Source: Diprion similis (Eukaryota > Arthropoda > Insecta > Hymenoptera > Diprionidae). From it: DNA of 64,000 nucleotides. The translations under genes were made by a program, and so were the position numbers. The notes beneath the pieces are model-generated. The model ran no database searches and was not told the DNA's origin. It was given only the letters and a program-made list of their open reading frames with translations. The stretch lies in contig NC_060110.1 of NCBI RefSeq assembly GCF_021155765.1, positions 18,126,001-18,190,000 on the forward strand. Reading direction: 5' to 3'. Positions 1 to 14,632 of this stretch are shown here, in pieces; the stretch's first letter is position 1, and every line of letters begins with the position of its first letter.

Positions 1-3000
1 TATCGCAAGGTTTCCTATGCTAAAAGCACTCGGGGTCTAGGACTATACATTATCTCGTACGTAGAAGCGTCAGATTCGTCGTTCCGTGTATTTCCTTACC
101 GATGTAGCGATCAGATCGACGGAACATCGAACAGCGATTAACCTACGTTATTATTATTTTCGTCATAAAATGTTTATCCAAGTTCAAAACCAGAAATCAC
201 TTAACTGGTCACGAGGCTTCGATCGATACACGATATACTTACAATTAGTATACGCATAATACGAATACCTTGTAACTTTAATTCCCTATTCAGCAAAGAC
301 GAAGTCGAATCGTAGACGGTATAATTTTGTCTGAGAATCAAAATGAAGAAAAAAGAAGAAGATACTCAATAGTACGATGATGGCAGTTAATCGTAATGAA
401 CTTCGCTTGCCGGCAGACTTACACGGAGACGATGTATTTGCTTACATTTTCTTATGCGTATATTTCAAAGGTCAAGTGACAGATCGATCTTAAGCACATC
501 TCTGTAAGACCTTTGAATTATTATACTTGGTAGATAGATTTTCTGCCAGCTCATCTATAATAATCTTCCAGCCTTATAACGCCCCTCGGCGATCACATAA
601 TACAGAGATTATATTATTCAACTTGCAGACATCAGTGTCTTGCAGAGTTCTTGTTTATTATTTACACTGCATGAAATACTGGGCGAAATTTGTTGCTCAA
701 TATTTCAACCTCTGATCTAATAATTCAAATGTCAACGACGCTCAGCTGTCGCAACTATTTCATTAACGCGTGCGCCTAATTATTTCATTAGCATCACAAT
801 TTTGGCTGATCGTCAGTGATGGTTTGAAATTTTTCGAAAGATGTTGTCCAGCTTTTCTTACTTGTCCTTAAACTTCCTACGCTGTATTCGAAATTTTATT
901 CGGTTACGGAATAGTGAATGCACCATACCTTCGCTGATTATTCAACTTATAAATTGCGATAAATTTACTATACAGTTGAGTAAATTATAATTACTTTTAC
1001 GTGTTTTTATTATAAATTTTAGTAAAATCAAATATTTTTACCATAAATTTAATGCAAATACATATTAATTAACGTCGCTACACTTAATTTCTAAATTTGC
1101 AATCTGATATCGTAATTTCAGAATAATTTTCAACAGTGAAGCTAGCCTACATAAATATTTTGCAGTTCTGACTTAGAAGAATAAAGAATAAAAATATTCT
1201 CTTACTTAAAAATGCATCGACCGAGATCTTCTAGCATGTTTATTCCACCTGAAGAACGTACCGCGATTCGAGTTTATCCAAATTCATACACGTTGACGAA
1301 GACTCGATGGAATTGAGGATGTGCCGAGGTGTAATTACATAAAGCTTTGTGAGCAATTTGGGCGGGCGAGAATAAATTTTTAAAACAATCTCCCCGGAGC
1401 AACGGCATAATTATTTTATATTATTTTTATTTTTAAATTTCTCTTTTTTCCCCACATTTTTCATCTTACTTTTTGCCAAAGCACAAGGTCAGGTCGTACT
1501 GCGTTTTTGCGTTGCCTGATATCTCCGCGTCCAGATTCAATTCTCGTTTCTTTGTTCCAACACGGGATGTGGACGATAACTGTGTCCCATATGCGCGTAA
1601 AAAGCAACGAGGCTCGTGCATGTATGTGCAACAAAAAGGCTGTCGTATAAATATAAATATATCATATCGCCGCAGGGGAGGAGAGGAGGAAAAACATATT
1701 GACTTATTGAATTTCAATGCAGGTATTAATACTCTTAATTAGTAATCATTATGAAAGATCCAGGGTTTCAATCGAAGTTGTAAACGTATAGTATCGAAAA
1801 TCCGAGATATAATTTGTTATTTAGAAAATATCGAGAGAAAGAGAGCGCGAAAACTAATCAACAACATTTCAATTCAGTTATTAATTTTCAACGTTTTTGT
1901 GACGACAGACTTTTTAACAATCATCTCAAAGATGGCGAATGATTGAATAAATAAGAAAAAAGAAGAAAAGAAAATAGAATGAAGAAAAAACTGCCGGACT
2001 GCGAAGAACACTCGTTACGCAACTTTAAAACCCGATACGATATAGCATGTGTGTGCAGATGATGTTCTCTTGACAATAATAGCTCTATACGTGAAATAAA
2101 TTTATGGCTGACTCGAATGATCGCAGCTCAATACCTACGTGTAAAATTCTTAAACACGAATATCACGTTTACGTGTCGTGAAAAGAGGAGCGAGAATCGG
2201 CTATAAATTTATTCCGACTCACTGATTCATACATTTATTCCTTCAACATTTCATGTAGGATGTATCTAATTTTTTATCAAGACAAACGCGAATTCGATCA
2301 AATAATTTCTGCGTCCGATAATTTATAATATCAATTAACACTCTGAAATATCTTGAATATAACGCAGAAGCGGATTTATTTCGGTCAGATGTTTTTCTCG
2401 TCGTTGGTGCAGTGCAACAGGTGTATAAGAATTTGTCGGATGATCGACTCGAACACTTCACCTTGTCTCTTTGGGCCGATTCAAGATATATACAAAACAT
2501 CTATACATATATACAACATGCATATATATGTAAGCATTTGCAGCATCCGTGCAAAAATTCCAGTATTTATTCATATTACGCAGCTACGTCGCATGCAGAG
2601 ATGACTGAGTTTGAGCGATAAAATTTATGTGTTAAAAAATAAAAAAGCCGAAGCTCTTCATCCTTACTTTCCTCTTGTCGTATAATAATAAGAAGCGTGG
2701 GTCCACCGAGCATCTATAATCGATTCTTGTTATGGTTAAATGTTTTTCTCTCCTCGTCCCTGATCGACGTTGCAATTATTGTATCACGAAGTTAATCTTA
2801 CCATCAGTCCTGCCGTGCCTTGCAAATTCGTTGTTGATATTTGCCGATCAAGTCGGCAGGTGTTCGTTTTTTATTTTTCACCGTACAGATTGTCTCGAAT
2901 TTTACAGACTGAAATATATCAAGAGTGACTAAAAAATTCCATCCAAGAAGCTGCATATAATTATTGATAATGGTTTTTATATTAGGTATAATTTTGTAAT

Positions 3001-6000
3001 GACGGATTCTTGCTGTACGCCTTGCGAAATATTTGAGATGGCAGTACACTCCTTAATATGTACTTTCTACAACACTCTGCGAGTGTATAGTCAACCTGCC
3101 GGCATGGCAGGTGGATTTCGCCTCGGGGGCATCCATCGGTTACATTGTCGGCTCTTGTGTCACCGCCGAGGGAATTAACTCCGAGTCATTTCCCACCCGC
3201 TAAACACTCCATTACCATTACGCAACGCGGCCATATCATCGCATCTGCGTGCGTTTTCGTTTCGATTGTTAGAAGCTGCCGATGTTGATCCAGTTCGATA
3301 CGATGCGATACGAGAATCAATCATCCTTCAATAACGAACCGGACTTGGAATATTCTGAAAGAAACGAACGACCTTTGGATCGAAGAATGTAATATTCTTG
3401 TTTGTCTTATACCCATTTCTAAGTATACTTCATACTTTGCAAATATTTTGTTTACAGTTCAGAACGAAAACTTTGATTTTTAACGCAAGTAATTCACTAT
3501 CTAATAATGCGTATTTCAAAATTATATCAGATTCTCTTACCCGCGTCCAGAGGTTCCTTGTAATACAACCGAGATATACATTCGTTATAATTATACACCT
3601 GGTATATACGTATACATATACTTGTTCACATAATTTTACAGTAAATTATTGTTGCCGCGGTGTTTTGGCCAGAGAAATTTTCTACAGAATTGAATATATT
3701 GTTCAGGGATCAGTTTTCTCTGTTTCTCTCCGCGCCCTCGAGCATGATAATTTTAGAGCTTTTTGTGTTGTGCCATGGCAGAAATTTTCGCATAAGTAAC
3801 GAAACAGCCTATGTTTATACGTTGTATAATTATATTGTGCACACACTGTTTCATAGTGGTTAAAAATTTTTTAATATTCTCTTTTTTTTTCTTCTTCTTC
3901 TTCTCCTTTTTTTTTTCTTATCTTATTTTTGACCACGTATACGTTTTCTTTATTTCTTTTCTCGGTTCGCAGTTCGCAGCCATTGTCTGGACTGAACCAG
4001 AGCGCTGATTAAAACTTTATTGACCCTCGTCATCTCTGTCCGTCGTCGTACAAGTTTTTATCGCATTTCTAGAACGAAAACAAGCAGTGAATAGCAAGAA
4101 AATCAAATTTAAGAGAATCTCTGGCAATCGTATCAAGTCGGTCGATGCCGATCGCTTTGCCCCGCTCCTCTGTATATGCGGAACAGAGAAAAGCCAATTC
4201 GATATTTCAGATATTGGTAGAGTGCTGGTTATAGCAATGCGATTCACGATAAATAAGCTCCGATATTTCGACTTGGATTTCGCTCTGTATTGCCCCGGTT
4301 AACTTGATCATATATGCTCTGTCAGCAGTTCCGTTTCCTTTTCCTTATTTTTTCTCTCATACGTATCAGCCACCTTTCTCCATGTTTTAACCCACAACCA
4401 GACTCGCTATTGAGTTTCTTTTTACGGTCAAAGTTACCGTGATTGTGAATCAAAGGAAGCTGGTCGGGAAAAAAATGTTCCCTTAACCTGACCTAGTTCA
4501 GAGCTTCCTCATTTCCCCTGTAAACAATTTACAGGCTGATACTAAATGTTGTATTTTCATTAACACACGTGTAAAAAGTGTTTACAACCCGTTTGTTGAT
4601 AAAAGCCGAGCGAAGATTCGGATTTTTTTTTTCTCTCTCTTTCTTTCTTGTGTAATTTTCGCCCACGGAATGATTCCTTCGCCTCTATAAACCTCGCTCA
4701 GGTGAGTATGTATGTTACGTTATGTGGGTGGAAATTTTCTCATTATAAATAGACCTAATGGCACCCACTACAAGCCAGAGAGTATATATTTTTCTTATCT
4801 CTCGTCTTAGAGTAGCTGCCAGCAGCGCGATTTCGCTTGCCAGACCCGACTATATGGACTTGGACTCGAAACTTCGTGGCGTCTTAATGACTCAACTTAC
4901 ACTATTACACACAGCGAACGACAGGTCGAAGGTTAATTCGGGAAGATGAATTCCGTGGGGGACGTCGAGGGCGATTTCTCGCTTCTCTCTACTCTCTACT
5001 CTCCTCTCTCTTTCTCTCTCACTCCGTTAGATGAGGACTAATTGATTTGCACGACGGGCCAATATCCGATTCCGACCAAAGTCTTAAATCACCGCGCTTG
5101 CGACGCCGCAGCCACGATCACGACTTTCATCAATAAAGCACTTTACGTACCTACAGCAATAACTGTTACACCCTGGTTGGTCCGATTGTCGAGATCATCT
5201 TCTCCGCCTGTCTTCGGGTGTATCTTCGTGTCTGCTTAACTCTAAGTTTCAGAATTCGGCTTCCTCGATCGAGAAACCCGCAGGCTTATATCCCGAAGGC
5301 CGCGAAACGAACGGACAGATGGTTGAGTGAGTGACTCCTTTTTGCGCAAATGAACGCTTCATCTTGAACCGAATAATCACGGAGGTTCGGACCTCCTAAA
5401 CTCGGTGCGATCCATCGATCGCCATTTACGCCAATGTATGAGTACAGAAATTACGAAGGAGTGACGTTTTTGTGGTCCTCCAAGTTTCACAACTGTCTTC
5501 ACGATTACTGATGCTTCGGGAACGGTAAGAGCACCTACTTCTGTTATACAAACTATTTTACCAATTTAATGTGACGTCAATCATCGATTCCTGCGATCAC
5601 GATTACCGATATATGGTTAAATAAAACGAAATATAGGTGCCTATTGACGCGGTGTGCGAGTGACAGTAAAATGGACTCAAGTGTCACTGACAATGAGTTA
5701 AACTGAAAATAGGATGATGCGGTTGATTGACAATGCAGCCAAACAAAACAAGGCATCCATCACTGTCGCTGGAAAGCGTAAACTATGAAGTATAAATATA
5801 ACCGCGTAGGAAATAGAAAGTATAGTAAACTGTGAGCGGGTATTTGGAATTCGAAGTAGGCGACCGAGGAATCGGGAGACCTGGATTATCATGTGGAAGT
5901 GTAGAGAAACGACGAGAATACATCGTTCCATGAATATATCGGAGATAACGCGATTATATTCTATGTTTTTTTTTTTTTTTTTTTTGTGTCTCACAAGAGC

Positions 6001-9000
6001 GTGAAAAAATCAAATCTGACGCGAATCCCGAGATCATCTGTAATATATTACCCCTTCAATTCACTCGACGACTAGACCCTTCACACATCCAGTCAAACAT
6101 TATATATATATATTCCAATTCGAGAGAAGCCAAGAGGACAGATTTGATCGGCTTGTCGCGCCTGCGATTGTCAGTTAAAACGACGGAACGAACTGGACCG
6201 ATGACATTTGACACTTGGGCCTGTCGTCGATGTTAAATGGCGCAGTATTTGTCGTCCATACACGTCGACGTGAACGGTCACGAATTTGTGACCTGCGACA
6301 TTCGGCGTATAACACACACGCACAGACACACACAGACATTTTAGAGATGAAATTCTTATCTGCAGAGATCAAGGCCGAAGCGACGTGGATCAAATCCATC
6401 GCGATCACATCGAAGGCCGCGATGCGAAGACCGTGAGAATCTTTGAGGGTCCGTATCATCATCTTGTCGGTGACATGCATCCAAAAGTTTTTGGGAACAC
6501 ATTATGCTGAGCCTCTTGTGGTCGACGCATATCCGGAGAAGCAGCGAGCTTTCTGATTTCACCGTGCGCGAAATTAGATTCCGTTTGGAAGAGATCGCAT
6601 TTCTCGAATTACCGGGAACCCCGAGGTTGAGTGCTCAGGCCACGCAGGTATGGATCTTCTGCAAGGATCTTCGCCGAAATAAGGAGTATACCTTACCTCT
6701 AAGCGCGGAGTCCCACTAATAGGATCAGACTCTAATTCAAACGGACCACGCGCTTATTACGTTTCCGCAAAAGCTGTGTTACACGGCACAAAGCCATTTT
6801 CTAATTTTCCAGCGATACATTATTGAGTGTAGGTACCCTTTATCGACTGCGCCAAGATTCTGTTCTCCAATTAAACCGAGTCAATGAGGATTCGTCCGGA
6901 ACGCAACGGATCGGAATCGATTACCTAATCAGGAACTTTAGTCAGCCACCTGTGTTTTTCTTCAGTTCGTTTTCAGGATCATTCGTTCCACTTATCAGCC
7001 CCGTCCATTCGACGTTCCTTTAGCGTTGATCTTGTTTCTCGATTCAATTCCCTTCTCGTCTCCTTCCACTCGAAGGAGCATTTTTATTAGTTTCATTTTT
7101 CTATTTTTCTACAGACAAAATATACGACCATGACAAATCCGTCGTGGATCTTGAACGAAAAAGCATTTTACTCTCTTTGGCAGTCAACTCCCGCTGCTTT
7201 GGGGTGATCGCCTCGTTATATGATCGAAGTTTCAAGGCGAGTTGAATATATTTACAGGTCGGTGAGAAGATATGCTTCCTCCATGTGTGACCCTCGGCTC
7301 CGAGATAGGTATAAAAATGTGGAGAACAGGAGAATTGAATGGTGTCTGAAGTGGAGGAGGAAAGATATTGTCAGGATACGATAAGTCAAATATTCAAACT
7401 TCGGGTATAAAGATGCATGCCGTCACGTTCATGGTCGTCTGTACGTGTATTACCTTGAGAACTAGAAGAGCTTTTCCTTAGATTTCATATCATGATGTTG
7501 GTACGTTCGTATAAACACTACGTGGACACCGATAACTGTATGTGTATGAAAACATCCCAGAGTCGTGAGAAATAAAAAAACGTGTAAAGATATTTTGTCA
7601 CATTTCGACAATACTACAGGTACATGAAAACCCGTGTTCCTTGTCGTATAAAGCATCGGCAACATGGAAAACACGTTGTTACGGTCACGTTTCACGATCA
7701 CTTACACTTCGGAAATTCAGACGATCGTAATTTTTTATTCGAGCCGAGAAAAATTGCGGAAAAAATCACATTGCTGGAGACGAATGGCAAAAAATTACTG
7801 CCTGAATTTAGCACCGAGTCATTGAGTAGCGCAAAAGTTATATCCATCTCAAGGGCGCCGGTGTAGCCGCCATTTTGCATCCGGAGACAGTAGATGAGTT
7901 TGGGAATTTCGTGTTTTACTAGCTCGTTCCTGGGCGAGAGATAGATATTGCGAACATATTTGAAGGAACGTTTTCATGTAATACCGTCGTATCGATGTAA
8001 TTACGAACAAAATGAGTCGGATTTCATTCGATGCTAAAATTCAGCTGCCACGTATTTCACACATTCTGTGAAACGGAGTTGAGCGAGCCGTAAACGTGGA
8101 ATTGTCTGAAGATTTGCATCGTTTCACCGGGCGTAGAATGTTATGAACAGGAAGGTCCGTACGAATTGTCTCATTAGACACATCGTTTAACACTTATCAA
8201 GCGCCGCGCTGCTCAATGTTGCTGCCTGCACTGCTTTAGACAATGGAGAGCGTAAGAATAAACGCGTTGATACGTACATTTACGAGGGGATGTGACCCTC
8301 TTTAAAACGGATGTACTACGTTTAGTTTCGCGATTAGTTGCGCGAGCCCTACATATGCTAAGTTGCTAGTGGCCCATGCCTACTTGTTAACAATTTAACA
8401 ATTGGATCGTGGAAATTTGTTACAGGTTCTGTAAAGTGGGTATACATTGACGAGCTGGTGTTTCATTTGAAAGCAAAATTTCTTTTCGCCACCGTTGAAA
8501 AAATTTCTTGCAAATGGCAAGAAAAGAATCAGCGCGTAAGGATATCGCTTAACTCCAATTTAAACATTTCCCTCCAATGACAAGGAGAGCGTGTCATTTT
8601 TTTTCTAAATCGTTACCACTCACGTGCATTTTATGATCTTGACTTGACCCTGAGATTCTGTTGTGCGGAATGAAATTATCTAGAAAAATATCTGTTGAGA
8701 GCAATCACAAGTCTCTGTTCGAAAGGCAATTCAACTTGAAAATTCTTCCTGAAGACGTTTAATAGCTAAAGCGTTGACTTGACAGCAGAAGCTTGAATTC
8801 TCTGAAAAAATGTCTAAAGGACAGGGTCTGCCGTAACTTTACCGGCTCATAAGATATGTCTTTTAACGCAAACGTTTACCTTTAAACGTCTTTACTGGTA
8901 AAACTATCGATTTACAACTTGAATATTCAGCTGACACCGTGTAACCTAAATGGGAAAACATCGAGTTCGGAGGGAGACTTTTTAAAATTGGATTTAAGAG

Positions 9001-12000
9001 ATATCCTTCAACGGGGATCCTTTTCTTAGTATTTACAACAACTTTTTCAGTTAAGAATGAGTAAAAAACAGAGAGAAAAAAGAGAAACACGTTGCTTCCA
9101 GACGAAACTTAATACAGACAGTATCCATACACCGGATCCACTCACTCTAGCTAATTTCCATTTGTTTCGCTCACCATGCGTTGTATTATTTGAAATAGAG
9201 AACCAGAACGTAACTCGATATCCAAACTTGCGTCGCGTGAATCCGCTCAGCTTTAGGTTTCACCGAAATTCGCACGGCTGATTCCGGGCTCAGATTATGA
9301 CACGATCCATCCGTTTGCGGTAATGGAAATACTAGACAACGAAAGTCTGACATTCGACTGGCTGCATGCATAATAGAGTAACGTCGTGGCGTCGCGTCGG
9401 CTGATCCCAATTAGTGGAGCTCGATGTTCACTCGGTGTTGCATATTTTAACGTGTCAATTACCGAGTTGAAGTGTTTATTTCGAATTCGAAACTCGCACG
9501 CCTCACGACGAAAGGAAATGATGAAAAACCGCGACGAGCTAATTCTAATAGCATATATAATATCCGTGTATATGATTTTCTCATCTTTCATTCATTATCG
9601 ACGATTCTTTGATGTGGAGAAGTGGATGTTCCTAATGAAGTAAGCAGATTACATTGTTATTGTGGAGTTTTCAACTCCCATCATTTTCTGGAAGAAAAGT
9701 GAGAAATTCTGATATCTTGCGTCAAATTTACAAACTTTAGTTAGCAAGAAGTCCAGCTAATATACTCCTCGTAATATTTTATGCCTCTTTTTGCGTCTCG
9801 CGTTAAGAAATTCATGCGTATCAAATAATTTCTTCAACCTTCCAAGTTTCAACTCCATTACCTTTTCCTACTTATGTTCAAAATTGGGTTTACTCTCCAG
9901 ACACTGAAACTACACAGTTAATCCCTCGATGCATAAAACTGGGTATCGCAAAGAAACTTCCTGTTATTAGATTGCTTTTTTCTTTGCTTACTTTGGAAAT
10001 CAGACCACGGTCATTAGGCAAATTGATGTAAAAGTAAGACAATTTCACGATCCGACTGCACTCGATCAGCATTATACTCACCGAGCCATACACGAAGTCC
10101 AAACTTAACTGGATCAGCCAATCAAACTGCAATTCGGCTTTCACAATTTGATGTTCATATACGTACATGCCTACCGTATTTGCGTTTCATGTCGAGCATA
10201 CTTGTCGTATACTTTTCTTTCGATTGCAATATACAAGCACAATCGTACAATCCATCCGCCGATGTACATTGCCAATTGACAAATTTACAAATACCATCCG
10301 ATGTAAATTCTCTGAGCGATGCACATTCGTATTGGATAAACTATGTAACGCATTTTCGACAGACAATCCGAATGCTGATTTATTTAATAATTTAAAAGTG
10401 AATAGAAAAGGGGTTGCCACTTGTATTAATTGACAAGTAACTGTCCCTCAGCCTCGAGTGTGGCAATTTGCATATCGGTCACAACACGAAGTTGAAAAGG
10501 CTATCTCCCCAGAGTGATAACGAATAATCGATTACTAGCGTAGCTGCGAGTTGTTACAAAGCCGATACACGCGGCGGAGAAGAAACTCAAGATCAGGGCA
10601 GAGTCCGGAGTGATAAGAGGAGGGGGAGGGCAAAAAAGTAAGCACGGTATCGAGTGAATTTAAATCTCTGTGTGTGTCGTGCATGGGATGTGAATAATAT
10701 GCGGTTGCCCGTCATCGACATAATAATTTACGCTATACGTATAGACTTGCATAAGTCGGTTTATCGCCGTTAATGTTGAAATAATCGTTAAAAATAAATA
10801 ACGTAACTCCGCATTTATTGTTACAGCTGGCAACGTCTGGGGAGACGCATGTCCGCGTAAAACTCGACCACCCAGGATCGGTGACATTCCAAGGCAAGTA
10901 AACGCAATAATTTACAGTAATTAGTCCGGTCGTTAACTATACCTGAACAACCTGAACATGCGACGTCTAACGCTTATGCTGAGGGATAGTCTGCCTTACA
11001 GTGAACATCAGTCTGGTGTCCCCCTCTGATTTCGAGAGACACGATTTTTTTTTTTTTCTCCTTTTTGAGTAGAAGAACGGTTTAGAGGGGTGAAAACTAC
11101 TCCCAAAGATGAGCACCCAACGGCGATTTCTCATTGGGCTTGATGGATCTAAATGGAACTAACGCAGAAGTTTTCCGATTCGTTAAAAAAACATTTCAGC
11201 GTTTGTTTCAATCAAAAACATGAAGTGCTTCGAAGGGTCTGCAAAAATCGTGCGAATTTTTCTGGTTTGTGGTACTCGTTGCACTCGCTTTTACACGACG
11301 TTGGTTAACGTTCTGCGCGTTTAGAAATACCGATTCGTCATTTATAATTGACCACCAATTGCCAGACTTTTCGCTAATTATAGTTGGCTACTTTCCCCAT
11401 TGTCTTGAGGTTACGCAATAATATCGTTTGCGAATAGAGGATGCTTGCGGTGTCGCATGGAATGAGTTACGAATTCCCGAGTTCCTCCATACTTGGAGTG
11501 AACATTCCACGTTTGGTAGAAACATCAATTCGCGAGAACTCGACCAAGTTCGTAGCTGTTCTTAGATCCGCGGTATTTGTTCTTAAATTTCTTGTAAACT
11601 TCTTCTGAAATTTACACCGCATAATTCTGAGGAATAACTTGTCGCAGAAGTTTGCGAATTGAAAGTTAGATATAGAGGAAATTTTCACAGACGTTGAAAG
11701 AAATTCTTCGCAAATTTTTCTTTCTTACTTTTTGAATTCACCCTCAGAAAGCGATCGACCCTTACTATATATTCGTTATATCTGCAATGTTCCGAAAAGC
11801 TTCTTGGGAGTTCTTTGCATTTCTTGACTATGCGATTTACCTAGTTTTATTCTCAAGTGTTTGCGTAAAATTAGGGTCAAGAATTTTCACAGTAGTGCAA
11901 AAAAAGATACAGTCTCAAGAACGGAGAATGTTGTTTAAAAAGTGACGAAATTTATATTAAAAAAACTCCAGGTAAAGTCAGACATTACAGCATGCGAAAA

Positions 12001-12660
12001 AATGAATCAATCGGAAAAAGAGCAGGTGCAAACTTTGCTTTAAAAATATCTCCCCCATGCATACGAGCAAATGCGGGAATGCGAAAAGCGTAATAAATTC
12101 GTTCGGGCCCAATGATCAGCGTGAAAAAGTGAAAAGGGGTGAAAATTTTCGGGCAAATGCGCGCGGTGGTTGAAATTCATCATGGATACCAGTTAATTCG
12201 GTTCGCCGGAAGACATCAAAGCGAGTTTATGGTGTCGCGTTGCATCGATTGACGGAGCACGAATGTCACCCCTGAAGAAACCGAGGGAAAGATGAACTCC
12301 CGTGCATCACTTCGTCGCGGAAAAGTCGGAGGACTTAAAGTATAAGGCGAACTTTTCGAAAGATGTCACTTTTTGGCAATGAAACTTACAAGTAGGATAA
12401 TAAATAATCGCACCGAGCAAGAACGCGTTCAATTTTTTGCCAGTATGGTAAATGAAAAAGCTAAGATTTAATGATGTTGCGAATTATGGTAAAGCGCAAA
12501 TATTTCTCAGGGAATTGAAAGTGCGAACTTTGACCTTGAGTAACATGCTTGGTTATTCGAAAAATGGTCGGTAATTTTTTAACTACACTTTTCACGCGAT
12601 AATTTCGAAACTGTTCGTATAATTTTATTAAAATTTGCTACGCACACATATAATACAGTT
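1..12660. other. Gene-free DNA, intergenic or a distal 5' intron
   Basis: I see no recognisable gene here on either strand. Open frames are all short (under about 105 codons), overlap on both strands, match no family I know and lack convincing splice signals. The DNA is AT-rich with T-runs (for example around 3880-3930 and 5964-5984), a CT-rich run at 4980-5030, and GC-richer patches near 3100-3250, 4900-5400 and 6180-6720 that could be regulatory. It could belong to an unseen upstream gene or to a distal intron. No tRNA, rRNA or snRNA was recognised. Confidence 0.6.
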
Positions 12661-12668
12661 ATACGTGT

Positions 12669-12800
12669 AGCAAGTGGTTTTTTGCAGAAATCAAAATGAT
12701 TTATGGCCGAACTAGACTTTCCTCTTATAACTTACAGAGTCTTATAATATATTATAATTCAGACATGAATTATTTTAGAATTTCTGCGAAGACCACTTAC
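12669..12800. repeat. Imperfect inverted repeat, hairpin/MITE-like
   Basis: Two arms of about 33 bases, near 12672-12704 and 12764-12797, are reverse complements with a one-base bulge and a few mismatches. Shared cores are AAGTGGT and GCAGAAAT. They enclose about 60 bases of AT-rich DNA that is itself partly palindromic. This fits a small non-autonomous transposon remnant or a transcribed hairpin. No target-site duplication was firmly identified. Confidence 0.5.
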
Positions 12801-13883
12801 TTATCTGCAGAATACATTAAAACCTTGATTAACCGAGTGCAGCTTATCCCGGATGTGGTTTAATCTGAGTTCTTGCGAAATATTTCTTTTTCGACCTTTC
12901 AAAATTCACTTAGGAGATAGATTGAAATTTCATGAAATTCTTAAGTGCAGCCAGGGGTTCGATGTTATCGTGCCGTGTGAAAAATATTTTCGAAAATCTT
13001 TTCGTGATTGGAAATTTTTTTTTCTGAACGAGTGCAGGTCCCAGGCTGCCTGGAAACAGGAAATTTGTATTACTGTACATAGTTACTAGAAAATTCTTTA
13101 GTAAAATCGATGTCACAACGAAGTAAATATTCAACACCAATTTAAATATTATCAGAATTACGAGAAAACGTTGTAAAAGTAATTATTTAATGTTAATTAT
13201 GGTTCTCAGTAGCACATTTTCTACCCTCAACAACGCCTTAACATCCATTCATCGCTGCATCAACATCAAATTATTTCAATAGTTGCAAGAAATTGCGGTA
13301 CGAGTAACTGTAATAACAATTATAAAAAAATGACATACATATACCAAATTTTTTGGTTACAGCATAAATATGATTTTCATTTCATACACCCAGATCCATA
13401 CACGCAAAAAAGTATCTCGCCATCATCCTTCTACGTTTTTGGACATATTAAGCCGAATCCAGTGTCAAAATTGCTCCATCACCCCGAGCTTTTGAGCGAC
13501 ATAAAAGTTATTCCACTCTAACTCCGGCATCGAAAAGTCTTACAACGTCGAGGCTGAAAAACAAATATTTCATAGACAACCAGTCTGAAAATAAGTTCCT
13601 TCTTCTAAACGGCGACCAATATTTCTACCTCCATATATATATATATACATACATATAATACAACTCAAAATCCTGGAATGACAGATCAATTCTGTCACCT
13701 CCTTCGGTTTCATACGATTACAGTGATCCATAGTCCACAGGATAAGCCACGTTTTTTTCTGTCTACCCAACGTGTTCTATACCTGTTATCACGACGTTCG
13801 ACGACGTCGTTCTATCCGCACGTCTCTAGACCTGCATCGCACCTACTACACAGTGAAACAAGTAGAAGTAAGCGGCATCAACT
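12801..13883. other. AT-rich DNA without a recognisable gene
   Basis: Only short, unrecognised open frames are present. There is a short AT microsatellite near 13633-13648. Nothing else can be supported. Confidence 0.5.
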
Positions 13884-13974
13884 AGGAGGAGTAGGAGGAG
13901 GAGGAGGAGGAGGAGGAGGAGGGAGAGGAGGTGGAAGGGCAAGAGGGGTGGAGGGGGTGGGGGGGGGGGGGGGG
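13884..13974 (+). repeat. Purine-only GGA repeat running into a poly-G tract
   Basis: A run of GGA triplets (about 13884-13930) passes into G-rich DNA and an uninterrupted G tract at about 13957-13974. The strand is almost purely purine. It can form G-quadruplexes and lies a few hundred bases before a strong splice donor at 14633, so it may sit in a promoter. The glycine/proline-rich frames across it are low-complexity translation, not proteins. Confidence 0.8.
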
Positions 13975-14632
13975 ATCGGAAAAGACGCGGAGAGGTTCGA
14001 CGATGGTTGAGAATTCAGTGGGCAGCCGCAGTCGGGTGTAGAAACGGCCCGCCGCGCGATACCCGCCGTTTTGTAGAGGATATCAGCCGACGCGGACGCT
14101 TCTGTCAGACGCACGTGCTCCTTAGAGGGGTCAGGGTTGTTCCTCTACCGCTACGTAGAGAAAAGAGCCGTCGCGCGGTGTTGGTGGTGTTTCTTTTTGT
14201 TTTCTTCTTCTTTTTTTTTTGTTTTTTTCTTTTTCTCGTTCTGATTGTTATTTTCGTTTTTTGAATTTTTTTCGAATTTTTATTTCACCGATAAGATTTT
14301 ATCGCGACACACGCGGGGTAGTTCGGGGATTTCCACTCTTGTTAGTTCGTTGCTTTTATTTATTTAACACGATTTAAGAGGTGTAAACAGCGGGCAAAGT
14401 GCGGCGATGATAGTGTGGGTATACTGTTCATTAGGTAATCTGAAAGTTTCAACGAGTTTTCATTCCGTGAGATTGTTGGTTTATTAGTGCATTGGTGTTG
14501 AACGAGTTTTCATTATACTTTTACCTTGGACTTCGGACGACGATGTCCTGTAAAGTGGATTGAAAAAAGGATTACACTTTTTATTTACACGGATTTTTTA
14601 TTCACAGCTGCACGGGCTGGTTGAATATATAG
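13975..14632 (+). other. Candidate noncoding first exon/promoter region of CaMKK
   Basis: This stretch is GC-richer than its surroundings in its first half, then T-rich. It ends at 14632 in AG followed by a near-consensus donor GTAAGA. The next good acceptor that leads into an open frame is at 22277-22278, directly before the large CaMKK exon, so a 5'UTR exon spliced over a 7.6-kb intron is plausible. Against it, the stretch holds several upstream ATGs (for example near 14406 and 14540) and no clear TATA box. The link to CaMKK is inference from position only. Confidence 0.3.

Noticed and set aside
3093..3110. Small hairpin CCTGCC-GGCAT-GGCAGG
   Set aside because: Only six paired bases; such short stems are frequent by chance.
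13878..14114. Glycine-rich and proline-rich frames across the GGA/poly-G tract
   Set aside because: Translation of a simple repeat; no domain, no splice context.
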